Shown: positions 7,924 through 16,757, counted from the first letter of the stretch. The stretch: DNA of 64,000 nucleotides from DATHZQ01 sp965216945 (GCA_965216945.1 CBDCGU010000003.1:3100001-3164000), one strand, 5' to 3'. Notes: generated from the sequence alone by a model not told the origin. Numbers and translations are program-made.

Positions 7924-9106
7924 CTTGCAGGACATCTTCGACGTCTGCGACCTGGTCGTGCGCCGCGCCAAGGATCGGGTCGACGAGCACGTGCGCAACG
8001 AAGCAGCCGACAGGCTGGCCGAGTTGAGGACGCGAGCCACCGAGGCCAATGCCACCCTCATCGTGGCGATCGTCGGGGGCACCGGCAGCGGGAAATCGAG
8101 CCTGCTGAATGCCATTGCAGGTGAGGCTGTCTCGGAGGCGGGGCGTATCCGTCCCTACACCCAGGAACCGATGGCGTGGATCCCGTCGATGCGGGATCAT
8201 GGTCTGGAAGCGCTGCTCGACGATCTCGAGATCCACTTGCGGGCACGCCAGGAGAAGATCCCGGGGCTTGCGCTGGTCGATATGCCGGACGTCGACTCGA
8301 TCGTGCTCGAGAACCGGGCGATCGCGGAGAAGATCATCGCTCAGGTGGACGGGCTGTTGTGGGTTCTGGATCCCGAGAAATACCACGACCGGCTGCTGCA
8401 TCACGAGTTCCTGGTGCCGATGGCGCCGTACGCGGGGCAGACGGCGTTCGTGCTCAACAAGATCGATCTGCTCGACCAGGAGGTATACCCGCGGGTGGCC
8501 GCAGATGCCGCCAAGGCGCTGGTGGCGGCGGGCTACGCCGATCCCACGCTGTTCCCGGTGGCCGCCGCCCCGCACGACGGCGGTGAGCCAGAGGGGATCG
8601 ATCCGCTTCTCGCACACTATGCCGGGCGCATCGACGCCAAGCGCATGGCCTACGGCAAGCTGCTGGCGGACGTTGCCGCCGTGGTCCGCGAGCTCGGCGA
8701 TCTGAGTGGTGTGTGGCGTGGCGGCAGCATCAGGTTCGAGGGTCGATGGACCGTGACACGAGAGGCAGCGCTCGCATCGCTGCGGCCCACCAGCCGCGCA
8801 CCGAGCGAAGACGCTCTGTGCCGGATCGAGGATCTCGTGGCTGCGGCGGCCGCCGAGATCGGGGGACCCAGCGCCGACGAGATACGCTTCCGCGTGGGCC
8901 ACGACACGATTCTGCAGGGCCTCACGGCGGCCCAGGCTGCGGTCGCCGCGGACGACCGTGGGCGCGCCCGCCGGGCGCTCGACGAATCTGTGGCCGTCGC
9001 GGTCCGTCAGGTGTTGTGGGACCGCAGCTATTACGCAGCGCTCGTCGCCCAGGCCCACATCGGTGTGCGCGACGTGGCCATGCGCTACGGAGTCACCCTC
9101 GATTGA
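7916..9106 (+). CDS. dynamin-like/YfjP-type GTPase, second of a pair
   Basis: A 396-residue GTPase with intact motifs: G1 VGGTGSGKSSLLNA, a threonine-containing switch (RPYTQEP), DMPDVDS at the G3 position and NKIDLLD at G4. It therefore looks more canonical than its upstream partner. The C-terminal 150 residues are helical with an Arg/Ala-rich segment. The start at 7916 follows a strong GAGGAGG 8-10 bases upstream; an in-frame ATG at 7895 lies before that site. The last codons overlap the TTG start proposed for mscS. Pairing of two unequal GTPases recalls bacterial dynamin pairs that work as heteromers; that is inference. Confidence 0.78.
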   Translation: MRDLQDIFDVCDLVVRRAKDRVDEHVRNEAADRLAELRTRATEANATLIVAIVGGTGSGKSSLLNAIAGEAVSEAGRIRPYTQEPMAWIPSMRDHGLEALLDDLEIHLRARQEKIPGLALVDMPDVDSIVLENRAIAEKIIAQVDGLLWVLDPEKYHDRLLHHEFLVPMAPYAGQTAFVLNKIDLLDQEVYPRVAADAAKALVAAGYADPTLFPVAAAPHDGGEPEGIDPLLAHYAGRIDAKRMAYGKLLADVAAVVRELGDLSGVWRGGSIRFEGRWTVTREAALASLRPTSRAPSEDALCRIEDLVAAAAAEIGGPSADEIRFRVGHDTILQGLTAAQAAVAADDRGRARRALDESVAVAVRQVLWDRSYYAALVAQAHIGVRDVAMRYGVTLD

Positions 9107-9972
9107 GCGCCGCGCTCGCCATCTCGAGCCCACCGTGGCAGGAGGGGTTGGTGCAGACCGGTGTCGTCGTCGGTGCTGCCATCGTTGCGTGGCTGATCTT
9201 GGATCGCATCGGGCGGCGTCTGGTCGGGCGCATCGTGGATCGTCATGCCGACCGGGCGGACGTCCAGGGAGAGGAGCGAGCCCAGCGGATCCGGACGCTG
9301 TGGTCGCTGGGACGGGCGGTGCTCCTCGTCACCCTCCTGGTGATCGTTGTCCTCGTGATCATGGGCATCTGGGGGATCCCGACGACGCCGTTCGTCGCCG
9401 TCGGATCCGTCATCGGCGTGGCGCTCGGTTTCGGCGCCCAAGATCTCGTGCGCGACATCATCGCCGGGCTGTTCGTGATCGCCGAAGATCAATACGCCAT
9501 CGACGACTTCGTCGAGATCGCCGACGTATCCGGCCGGGTTGAGGCAATCCGCTTGCGCACGACCGTGCTCCGCGACCTCGACGGCAACGTCCACTACGTT
9601 CCGAACGGCCAGGTGACTGTTGCGTCCAATCTCACGCAGGAGTTCAGCCAAGTCGTCGTCGACGTCGGTGTTGCCTACGAGACCGACGTGGATCGCGCCC
9701 TCGCCGTCGTGAACGACGAGGTCGGCTCGTTCGCCCAAGACGAGGCCTGGGCCGAGGGTTTCCTCGCCGAGCCAGAGATCCTGGGCGTCGAGTCCCTGTC
9801 CGACTCGGCTGTGGTGCTTCGCGTCGTGTTCAAGGTGAAGCCGCGATTCCGCTGGACCGTGCGCCGCGAGTTCCTGCGCCGGATCAAGAAGCGTTTTGAC
9901 GCCGATGGGATCGAGATTCCGTACCAGAAGCTGACCGTGGTTCAGCAGCGACCGCCGGAACCAAGTCAGTGA
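9103..9972 (+). CDS. small-conductance mechanosensitive channel, MscS family
   Basis: Inner-membrane channel that releases solutes when membrane tension rises. The 289-residue product has three predicted membrane segments (about residues 18-35, 68-90, and the pore helix), the third reading AVGSVIGVALGFGAQ, followed by the beta domain (QYAIDDFVEIADVSGRVEAI; NVHYVPNGQV) and C-terminal alpha/beta domain. Two starts are possible: TTG at 9103, which overlaps the previous stop (TTGA), or GTG at 9151, which has GGAGGGG just upstream and begins at the first hydrophobic helix. It ends the GTPase operon and converges on the lipid kinase. Confidence 0.88.
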   Translation: MSAALAISSPPWQEGLVQTGVVVGAAIVAWLILDRIGRRLVGRIVDRHADRADVQGEERAQRIRTLWSLGRAVLLVTLLVIVVLVIMGIWGIPTTPFVAVGSVIGVALGFGAQDLVRDIIAGLFVIAEDQYAIDDFVEIADVSGRVEAIRLRTTVLRDLDGNVHYVPNGQVTVASNLTQEFSQVVVDVGVAYETDVDRALAVVNDEVGSFAQDEAWAEGFLAEPEILGVESLSDSAVVLRVVFKVKPRFRWTVRREFLRRIKKRFDADGIEIPYQKLTVVQQRPPEPSQ

Positions 9973-10013
9973 GCTGCCGATGCCTTCAACGGCCGGTGGG
10001 GTGGGGGAGGAGC

Positions 10014-10031
10014 GGCGGCCGAGAGGCCGCC
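10014..10031 (+). terminator. hairpin after mscS
   Basis: GGCGGCC, tetraloop GAGA, GGCCGCC: a perfect 7-base GC stem 41 bases after the mscS stop. No T-run follows. Confidence 0.45.
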
Positions 10032-10072
10032 CGAGTACGAACGGGGCCCCGATCGAGGCTCCTGTGAGGAAC

Positions 10073-10101
10073 TCATCCATCAACCGAAGATCGATGGATG
10101 A
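10073..10101. terminator. inverted repeat between convergent genes
   Basis: TCATCCATC (10073-10081) and GATGGATGA (10093-10101) form a perfect 9-base inverted repeat with an 11-base loop, placed just after the stop of the lipid kinase on the minus strand. It could serve both convergent transcripts. Confidence 0.4.
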
Positions 10102-10108
10102 AGACCAA

Positions 10109-11020
10109 CTAGACGAGCACCTTCAATCCGTTCTCGGCGGGTGTCACCTCGAGCCAATCGGTGACGCCGAGCAGCTCCCCGTCGGCCTGGAAGCGAGTGT
10201 GGGGATCCGCCTCGACAACCAGCTTCTTGGGGTTGTGCCACACGTGCATTCCCGGGATCTTGGACAGCTCCCGGCCCGTCGAAGAGCGGGCCAGCACCCT
10301 CATGGCTCGTGACATGCGAAGGGTCTCGATCGCCAGCACCGTGAGGCCGGGCCCGGGCTCGGGCGACAAACGGAGCGGCATCTTGCCGAAGTACGTGTAC
10401 GGGTCATGGACCTGCACCATCACCGATACGGCATGCACGCGGTCGCCGTCACAGTGGACGTGCAGGTTGGCCGGGCGGGAGTGAAAATCCGTGAGCAGCG
10501 CTCTCGCCGCCGATCGGGCGTAGTGCACCGATCCGAAGTAGTACTTCGACGTGGGACGCTGCTCGGCGATCTGCACCATCTCGGCGTCGTATCCGATACC
10601 GGCGGCAAAGACGGCGAACTCGGAGCGGGCGCCTGATGCGCTGTGGGTCGCCAGGTGCGCAAGGGGAGCGGTACGCACCTCTGCCCGGCACAAGGCCGCC
10701 GCCACCTTGTCGGGCCGGGATGGAAGGCCAAAGATGCGCGCAACCACGTTGGTGGTTCCGGCCGGGATGATCCCGAGGGCCGTGTCGGTTCCGGCGATGC
10801 CGTTGGCGACGTGGTGGACGACTCCGTCACCGCCCATGGCGACCACCACGCCGAATCCGTCCTGGGCGGCCTCGGCTGCCGTTTCGCGGGCCTCGTCCGG
10901 CCCTATGGGCCAGGCCGCAGTGACATCGAAGACCTCGCGCAGCTCTGCCACCACGTTGCGGTGGAGCGCACCCGTGAACGCGGATGCCGACGGGTTGGCC
11001 ACAAGGAGAAGACGGCGCAT
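10109..11020 (-). CDS. diacylglycerol/lipid kinase family protein
   Basis: A 303-residue cytosolic kinase of the DAGK-catalytic family (DgkB/YegS/BmrU type), which phosphorylates diacylglycerol or another lipid alcohol. The N terminus RRLLLVANPSAS and the nucleotide-binding loop VVVAMGGDGVVHHVANG are diagnostic, followed by LGIIPAGTTNVVARIFG. The C-terminal beta domain includes ARSSTGRELSKIPG and QADGELLG. The ATG at 11020 is preferred over upstream in-frame codons because TACGCT (11034-11029 on this strand) ends 8 bases before it, a leaderless arrangement, and because the family begins with this strand. Divergent from the phosphoribosyltransferase; the two starts lie only 36 bases apart. Confidence 0.88.
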   Translation of the reverse strand: MRRLLLVANPSASAFTGALHRNVVAELREVFDVTAAWPIGPDEARETAAEAAQDGFGVVVAMGGDGVVHHVANGIAGTDTALGIIPAGTTNVVARIFGLPSRPDKVAAALCRAEVRTAPLAHLATHSASGARSEFAVFAAGIGYDAEMVQIAEQRPTSKYYFGSVHYARSAARALLTDFHSRPANLHVHCDGDRVHAVSVMVQVHDPYTYFGKMPLRLSPEPGPGLTVLAIETLRMSRAMRVLARSSTGRELSKIPGMHVWHNPKKLVVEADPHTRFQADGELLGVTDWLEVTPAENGLKVLV

Positions 11021-11028
11021 TCGGCGCA

Positions 11029-11049
11029 AGCGTACTCCGTCGGTAGCTT
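11029..11049. promoter_or_regulatory. back-to-back leaderless promoters
   Basis: TACGCT on the minus strand (11034-11029) serves the lipid kinase start at 11020. TAGCTT on the plus strand (11044-11049) ends 7 bases before the phosphoribosyltransferase ATG at 11057. The two -10 elements are 9 bases apart, so their -35 regions must overlap the opposite unit. Confidence 0.45.
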
Positions 11050-11056
11050 GGGCGGT

Positions 11057-11725
11057 ATGCGGTATCGCGATCGCAGCGAGGCCGGCGTTGTTCTGGCCGA
11101 GGCGTTGCAGCAATCCGAGCCCGGTGCGGCGGCACACGGTCTCGTGCTCGGCGTGCCTCGCGGTGGCGTCATCGTTGCCGCAGCCCTTGCGTCAACCCTG
11201 GGGCTGGAGCTGGACGTGGCGCTCGCTCGCAAACTGGGAGCGCCGTTCAATCCCGAGCTGGCTGTGGGAGCGGTGGCGGAGGGAGGCGTCCTCTGGCGCA
11301 ACGAAGACCTGTTGAGCCGCATCGGAGGGGAGGGCCGGTGGCTCGACGACGTCATCGAGCAGGAGACCCGCGAGCTGCAGCGGCGAGCACAGCGGTACCG
11401 CGACGGCCCGCCACCGCAGGTACACGAGCGGGTGGTGGTCGTCGTCGATGACGGCGTGGCGACCGGGGCGACGCTCGGCGCCGTGCTGCGGACCGTCCGG
11501 GCCCGCGACCCGAGCCGTCTCGTCTGTGCGGTTCCCGTGGCGCCCCCCGAGGCCGTTGTGATGCTTGGCGACCTGTGCGACTCGGTGGTGTGCCCGCACC
11601 AACCGAGGCGGTTCGGTGCGGTGGGCTCTTGGTACGTGGACTTCAGCCAGAACACCGATGCGGAGGTGGTGACGGCGTTGCGTGGGGCGACCCGGCCCGA
11701 ATCGGGGGGCGGCGCCGGCCTGTAA
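11057..11725 (+). CDS. phosphoribosyltransferase-fold protein
   Basis: A 222-residue type I PRTase-like protein. The PRPP loop is clear: VVVVVDDGVATGATLGAVLR, and VLGVPRGGVIVAAALA is the preceding substrate loop. Between them lies LARKLGAPFNPELAVGAVAEGG, typical of the erythromycin-esterase-associated or predicted-phosphoribosyltransferase group found beside many actinobacterial stress genes. No purine or uracil specificity motif is evident, so the acceptor base is unknown and some members may be regulators. The ATG at 11057 follows a -10 element by 7 bases and removes a long false N-terminal extension of the frame. P5C dehydrogenase starts 37 bases after its stop. Confidence 0.82.
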   Translation: MRYRDRSEAGVVLAEALQQSEPGAAAHGLVLGVPRGGVIVAAALASTLGLELDVALARKLGAPFNPELAVGAVAEGGVLWRNEDLLSRIGGEGRWLDDVIEQETRELQRRAQRYRDGPPPQVHERVVVVVDDGVATGATLGAVLRTVRARDPSRLVCAVPVAPPEAVVMLGDLCDSVVCPHQPRRFGAVGSWYVDFSQNTDAEVVTALRGATRPESGGGAGL

Positions 11726-11762
11726 CCTCGCGACGTCGAACCCCGGCCGAGAGGACTGCAAC

Positions 11763-13310
11763 GTGCTCCCCCCCTTCGTTACCGAGCCGTACTCCGACTT
11801 CGCAGATGCCGGCAACGTTGCCCGGTATCGGGATGCGATCGCCACTGTTCGCCGGTCGCTCGGCGAGAAGGCGCCGGCCGTGATTGGTGGTGTGCCCCGG
11901 ATGACCGAGACGTCGATCGCCTCGGTCAACCCCGCCGATCCCACCGAGATCGTGGGCCATGCCGCCTCGGGCGACCGGGCCATGGCGGAGGAGGCTCTCG
12001 ACGCGGCCTGGGATGCCTTCCCCCGTTGGGGAGCGACGCCGGCAACCGAGCGAGCCAAGATCGTCCATCGCATCGGCGATCTCATGGCGGCCCGCAAGTA
12101 CGAGCTCGCGGCATGGATGACGATCGAAGCCGGCAAGAACTACGCCGAGTCGGAGGCGGACGTCGCCGAGGCGATCGACTTCTGCAGGTACTACGCCCAC
12201 CAGGCTGTCGCCCTGGCCGAGCCGGTTCCGGTCTACGAGTACCCCGGCGAGGACAACGAGTCGTTCCTGGTGCCGATGGGAGCCGGTGTCGCCATTCCGC
12301 CGTGGAACTTCCCTGTGGCCATCATGGTGGGGATGTCGGTCGGCCCCGTCGCCGCCGGCAACACCGTGGTGCTCAAACCGGCATCGAACACTCCGATCCT
12401 CGCCGCCCGATTCGTGGAAATCGCCACGGAGGCGGGTTTGCCCCCGGGTGTCATCAACTTGCTGCCCGGTCCGGGTGGTGAGATCGGGGACACGCTCATC
12501 GATCACCCCCGGACTCGCTTCATCAACTTCACCGGCTCGAAAGAGGTCGGTCTGCGGATCGCACAACGCGCGGCGGTCGTGCAACCCGGTCAGCGCTGGA
12601 TGAAACGGGCCTTCATGGAGATGGGCGGCAAGGACGGGATCATCGTCGATGAGACCGCCGATCTCGATGCGGCGGCCGATGGCATCGTGCGGAGTGCGTA
12701 CGGCTTCCAGGGTCAAAAATGCTCGGCCTGTAGCCGGCTGATCGCCGTCGACGCCGTCCACGACGAATTGCTGGAGCGTGTCGTAGCGAGGACGGAGGCG
12801 TTGGAGATCGGTTCGCCCAGCGAGAACCTGGCCGTTGGGCCCGTCATCTCGGCCGCCCAGCATCGCAGCATCCGTGACGAGATCGACATGGGGAGGCGGG
12901 AGGCGGACCTCGTCACCGGCGGGAACACCGTGGACTTGGACGGTGGGTTCTACCTGGAACCGACGATCTTCGCCGGCGTCGCCCCGGGAGCTCGGCTGGC
13001 CCAGCACGAGATCTTTGGGCCCGTGCTCTCCGTGATCCGGGCGACCGACTTCGAGGATGCTCTGGCGATCGCAAACGGGACGGAGTTCGGACTCACCGGG
13101 GGGCTGTTCTCGCAGGACGAAGGTCGTATCGACCGGGTGCGTCGCGAGTTCCATGTCGGCAACCTGTACATCAACCGCAAGATCACCGGGGCGCTGGTGG
13201 GGATCCAGCCGTTCGGCGGGTTCAAGATGTCTGGATCGAACGCCAAGGCGGGTGGCCCCGACTACCTGCGGCTGTTCATGGAGATGAAGTCCGTCACCCG
13301 GCAGAGGTGA
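11763..13310 (+). CDS. L-glutamate gamma-semialdehyde (1-pyrroline-5-carboxylate) dehydrogenase
   Basis: NAD-dependent enzyme oxidising glutamate semialdehyde, from proline or ornithine breakdown, to glutamate. The 515-residue protein has the ALDH fold: GAGVAIPPWNFPVAI (NAD site), NFTGSKEVGLRIA, general-base Glu in FMEMGGKDGIIV, and catalytic Cys in GFQGQKCSACSRL, the form typical of the RocA/PutA-domain group rather than other ALDHs. EPYSDFADAGNVARYRDAI at the N terminus also fits. The GTG start at 11763 has GAGAGG 7-12 bases upstream. No proline dehydrogenase is in the window, so the pathway partner lies elsewhere. Confidence 0.93.
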   Translation: MLPPFVTEPYSDFADAGNVARYRDAIATVRRSLGEKAPAVIGGVPRMTETSIASVNPADPTEIVGHAASGDRAMAEEALDAAWDAFPRWGATPATERAKIVHRIGDLMAARKYELAAWMTIEAGKNYAESEADVAEAIDFCRYYAHQAVALAEPVPVYEYPGEDNESFLVPMGAGVAIPPWNFPVAIMVGMSVGPVAAGNTVVLKPASNTPILAARFVEIATEAGLPPGVINLLPGPGGEIGDTLIDHPRTRFINFTGSKEVGLRIAQRAAVVQPGQRWMKRAFMEMGGKDGIIVDETADLDAAADGIVRSAYGFQGQKCSACSRLIAVDAVHDELLERVVARTEALEIGSPSENLAVGPVISAAQHRSIRDEIDMGRREADLVTGGNTVDLDGGFYLEPTIFAGVAPGARLAQHEIFGPVLSVIRATDFEDALAIANGTEFGLTGGLFSQDEGRIDRVRREFHVGNLYINRKITGALVGIQPFGGFKMSGSNAKAGGPDYLRLFMEMKSVTRQR

Positions 13311-13370
13311 TCCGCGGGTATTGCGCAGGGGAGTGGGATAATCCCCGAACTCACGACTTCGGAACACCTC

Positions 13371-14522
13371 ATGACCCGCCCCCTATCAGTCTTCGTCGCC
13401 TTCCTCTTCGTTGCGACCGCATACGCCTCGGCCAGTTCGGCGCTGGGCGGACCGATCGCGATCGGTGAGGCCGAAGCTCAGGAAGCGCCCGAAGCCGCCG
13501 TCATGTCCTCCACCGTCCCCAGGGACGAGGAGCCCGAAGCCGGCATCGCCGTATTCCCCGCCGGAGGCGCCGCGCTGTCGGCAGAGCCCGGGGCAGCGCC
13601 CTTCATGCAGGCGAGCGAAGGCTTGGCCATGGGGTTCCAACGGCGTGACGGTGAGTGGCTCGAGGTCATCACCACCTGCAACGATCCCGCCTGGGTGCAC
13701 GAGAGCGCCGTCGAGGTCACCGGCCAGTCCACGCCGGGGGTTCCCGGAACGGGCTTCGATCTGACGGCGGCGACGATCGTGCTGGATCCGGGTCATGGTG
13801 ATCGGGACTGGGGTGGAGTCGGGCCGAGTGGTCTTGCCGAGAAGGCGGTGAACCTCGACATCGCCGAACGGGTGCGACGCCTCATGCTCGCTCCCCACGA
13901 CGTCGACTGGACCACCGGTGCGATCTCACCGGGCGCCGGGGTCGATGCGTTTGGCGCCGTGTGGCTCACGCGCTCCGAGACGGGTCCCAACGGCGGCGAC
14001 TTCGAGCTGGGTCTGGGTTTCCGTGCCGAGTTCGCCAACGCGGCAGGCGCCGATGCGTTCGTGTCGATCCACAACAACACCGTGCCGCGGGTCTCGACCG
14101 ACATTCCCGGTACCGAGGTCTTCTACTCCGTGGGTGCTGAGGACTCCGACCGGTTGGCGGGCCTGATCTACGAGGAGCTGTTGCGGAGCTTCGCCCCCTA
14201 CTCGGCCGACTGGAAGGGCGGGGAGCTGCTCGGGGCGCGGGCACGGATCGATCCGGACACCGGTGACGACTACTACGGGATCCTGCGGCGAGCCGCCATG
14301 CCGGCCGCGATCGTCGAGGGGATCTACATCTCGGAGCCGGAAGAGGAGGCGCTGCTCGCAACGGAGGATTTCCGGCAGGCATACGCAGAAGGCGTTTACC
14401 GGGGTGTGGTGCGGTTCCTCACGACGAACGACGCCGGGTCGTCGATCAACGCACCCGAGCCCTTCCCCGACGACGCCGGAACGGTTGCCGGATCGGGGTG
14501 CGAGGTGCCCGCCCAACCGTGA
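13371..14522 (+). CDS. secreted N-acetylmuramoyl-L-alanine amidase (Amidase_3), copy 1
   Basis: Zinc amidase that cuts the stem peptide from muramic acid in peptidoglycan. The 383-residue product has an N-terminal signal sequence (MTRPLSVFVAFLFVATAYAS), a variable region, then the catalytic domain from about residue 135: IVLDPGHGDRDWG (zinc His), NLDIAERVRRLM, the helix with LTRSE, and AFVSIHNNTVP (zinc His). IVEGIYISEPEEEALLATEDF holds the catalytic Glu region. No cell-wall-binding repeats are present. GATAAT (13337-13342) may be the -10 element, about 30 bases before the ATG. Its stop overlaps the start of a paralogue. Confidence 0.9.
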   Translation: MTRPLSVFVAFLFVATAYASASSALGGPIAIGEAEAQEAPEAAVMSSTVPRDEEPEAGIAVFPAGGAALSAEPGAAPFMQASEGLAMGFQRRDGEWLEVITTCNDPAWVHESAVEVTGQSTPGVPGTGFDLTAATIVLDPGHGDRDWGGVGPSGLAEKAVNLDIAERVRRLMLAPHDVDWTTGAISPGAGVDAFGAVWLTRSETGPNGGDFELGLGFRAEFANAAGADAFVSIHNNTVPRVSTDIPGTEVFYSVGAEDSDRLAGLIYEELLRSFAPYSADWKGGELLGARARIDPDTGDDYYGILRRAAMPAAIVEGIYISEPEEEALLATEDFRQAYAEGVYRGVVRFLTTNDAGSSINAPEPFPDDAGTVAGSGCEVPAQP

Positions 14523-15811
14523 TTCGGCGCATGCTCATGATCGGAGCCGCCGTCTTCGTGGCCGGTGCCGCCGGGTTGCTCCTGCTGCAGATCAACTCCG
14601 ATGCCGCCGAGCAGGCTGCCGCTGCGTCGTCCACTGCGACAGCGGCGGCGACGACCACGAGCTCCGTACCCCCATCGAGCACGACGACCACCAGCACGAC
14701 GTCGACTACGTCGACGTCGACGATGCCACCCGCCGTCGCCATCCCGGAGCGGGTCGTCCTCGGCGACGTGGCACCGACGGCCGGACTACCCGCAGACTGG
14801 GATGGAAAGGGCGTCGTCACCGTGGCGGCCGGTGGTGCCGACATGGCGTCCGCTCCCGGGGCCGACCCATTCGTCAGGATCCGCGAGGGACTCGTCCTGG
14901 CAGGCCGGGGGATCAGCGTCGATCGCGAGTGGGTGCGGGTGTTCCACATGTGTGACGGCGTGGCATGGATCAGAGCCGGCGAGATCGCCGCGATGCCACC
15001 CGCCGAGCCGGCATCGGTGGGCGAAGGTTTCGACTTCGCCGATGCCGTGATCGTGGTCGATCCCGGTCACGGGGGCCCGTCCAACACCGGGGCCGTTGCC
15101 GGGGGCCTCGTGGAGAAGGTGGTGAATGCCGAGATCGCCAATCGACTGGTCGAGATGCTGCGGCGGCCCAACTCGATCAACTGGGAGACGGGGGAGATCC
15201 TGGCGGGCGAGGCGATCCCTGCCGCCCGCACGGTGATCCTCACCCGGGTCGGTGATGGCGATGCCGCCGACTACGAGGCCGGATTGGATTTTCGCGCCTT
15301 TGTCGCCAATGAGGCCAACGCCCACGCGATGGTTTCGATCCACAACAACGCCGGACACGAACTCGGTCTCGACGTGCCCGGCAGCGACGTGTATTACCAG
15401 TCGCAAGCTCCCTTGCAAGAGGAGTCGCGCCGGCTCGCCACGCTGCTGGTGGAGGAGTTCCGCCGCGGCTTCGGTCCATTCGCCGCCGACTGGGTCGGCG
15501 CCGTGCAGCTCGGCGCCAAGTCTCGCATCAGCCCACGGGACGGCGTGAGCCAGTACTACGGCGTGCTCAAGGCCTCGGCGGTGCCCACCGTCATCGCCGA
15601 GGGCGCCTACCTCTCCAACCCGACCGAAGCGGCGTTGCTGGCGACGCCCGAGTTCCAGCATGCCTACGCCGCCGCCGTGTACCGGGCGCTCGTCAGGTTC
15701 CTCACCACCGACGAGCCCGGTGCGGCGCCCAGCCACGATCCCGAGGTCTGGGAGGGTTTCTCCGGCCGGGGCGGAGCCAGGCCGGAGTGTGAGATCCCGG
15801 CGCAGCCGTGA
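14519..15811 (+). CDS. secreted N-acetylmuramoyl-L-alanine amidase (Amidase_3), copy 2
   Basis: A 430-residue paralogue of the preceding gene, coupled by a GTGA overlap at 14519. A signal-anchor segment (MLMIGAAVFVAGAAGLLLL) is followed by a Ser/Thr-rich linker of about 45 residues, a short domain shared with copy 1 (FVRIREGLVLAG; RVFHMCDGVAWI), then the amidase domain: VIVVDPGHGGPSNTG, ILTRVGDGDAADYEAGLDFR, AHAMVSIHNNAGHE and VIAEGAYLSNPTEAALL. Both copies end in the same short C-terminal motif (ECEIPAQP here, GCEVPAQP in copy 1), so they arose by tandem duplication. ATG at 14531 is an alternative start. Confidence 0.9.
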   Translation: MIRRMLMIGAAVFVAGAAGLLLLQINSDAAEQAAAASSTATAAATTTSSVPPSSTTTTSTTSTTSTSTMPPAVAIPERVVLGDVAPTAGLPADWDGKGVVTVAAGGADMASAPGADPFVRIREGLVLAGRGISVDREWVRVFHMCDGVAWIRAGEIAAMPPAEPASVGEGFDFADAVIVVDPGHGGPSNTGAVAGGLVEKVVNAEIANRLVEMLRRPNSINWETGEILAGEAIPAARTVILTRVGDGDAADYEAGLDFRAFVANEANAHAMVSIHNNAGHELGLDVPGSDVYYQSQAPLQEESRRLATLLVEEFRRGFGPFAADWVGAVQLGAKSRISPRDGVSQYYGVLKASAVPTVIAEGAYLSNPTEAALLATPEFQHAYAAAVYRALVRFLTTDEPGAAPSHDPEVWEGFSGRGGARPECEIPAQP

Positions 15812-15836
15812 GGGCCTGTGCCGTGTGGCGACTGGA

Positions 15837-16757
15837 TCAGTCGTCGCCGGGGTATTTCCAGCGGTCGACGACGGTTCCCGACGCAGTCTGCAGGATCGCG
15901 GTGTCGCCGCCGTTCGACCACACGGCGTCATCGGCGCACCAGTAGAGATCTCGCTCGCCGTCGGAGCCGCATCCCGTGCGTAGCCGGACTCCTTCCCCCG
16001 GTGCCAGCGTCGTGCCGGCCGGGAACCTGTACCGGTGCGTCGACGACTCGTCGCGGATGATCCAGCCGCCGATATCCACCGGTTCGTCGCCTTCGTTGGC
16101 GATCAGGAGGAACTCCTCCTCCTTGTTCTCGAAGTCGCGGCCCGGCGGATCGAAGCGGATGTCCGTGACACGGGGGCCGGCCGTGAACCCGCCACACACC
16201 GTGCTGCCCCACAGCCCACGCCCCTCTTGCCAAGCGATGTCCTCAGCTGCGACGAGGGCAGCTTCGTCGGGAGTGCCGGTTTGGAGGGCGATGGCGGCCC
16301 CGTTCCTGACCAGCTCGAGATTGATCCATGTTTCATCGGCCCAAACGTTGCGGAGGAGCCGCCCGAACTGATCGAGGTCGTCCTCGCCCTCGACCGGGAC
16401 CAGGACGACCTCGTCGCCGGCGAGTTGGCGGGTGAGGTTGCGCGCATCGTCGCCGAAGCACTCTCCGGACTCTGGGGTGTTGATGCCTGCGAGTCGCACC
16501 TCGGTGCGCCGGCCGTCCCGTTCCACGGCGAGCGAGTCCCCATCCAGCACCATCTGCACCGGCACGAGCTCCGCGTCATCGGGACGGGTGGCTGTGGATG
16601 CTGGGGAGGTGGCAGGCGTATCCACCGGAGCGGGCGCCGTGGTCGACTCGACATTGGCGGGAGAGCTTCGCTGGGAGCCCGGGTCCACCGCGGGCTCGGT
16701 TGCGCAGGCCGCCGCGGCCACCACGAAGACGAGGAACAGGGCGATCCGACTGCGCAT
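15837..16757 (-). CDS. lipoprotein with thermonuclease (SNase) and lamin-tail domains
   Basis: A 306-residue exported protein. The signal ends in a lipobox (VVAAAACATEP), then a Ser/Thr/Pro/Ala linker. The SNase-like domain spans about residues 65-190: VLDGDSLAV (metal-binding Asp), EVRLAGINTPESGE (catalytic Arg region) and DDLDQFGRLLRNVW. A lamin-tail domain follows from about residue 195 (EFLLIANEGDEPVDIGGW IIRDES). Lamin-tail domains accompany secreted nucleases in several bacteria. The role is probably degradation of extracellular DNA or RNA at the cell surface. TACCGT (16771-16766) ends 8 bases before the ATG, pointing to a leaderless start. Divergent from the response regulator. Confidence 0.85.
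   Translation of the reverse strand: MRSRIALFLVFVVAAAACATEPAVDPGSQRSSPANVESTTAPAPVDTPATSPASTATRPDDAELVPVQMVLDGDSLAVERDGRRTEVRLAGINTPESGECFGDDARNLTRQLAGDEVVLVPVEGEDDLDQFGRLLRNVWADETWINLELVRNGAAIALQTGTPDEAALVAAEDIAWQEGRGLWGSTVCGGFTAGPRVTDIRFDPPGRDFENKEEEFLLIANEGDEPVDIGGWIIRDESSTHRYRFPAGTTLAPGEGVRLRTGCGSDGERDLYWCADDAVWSNGGDTAILQTASGTVVDRWKYPGDD

Noticed and set aside
8713..9102. Extended start of the MscS frame inside the second GTPase gene
   Set aside because: The translation there is Arg-rich shadow sequence; the MscS helices begin only after 9103.
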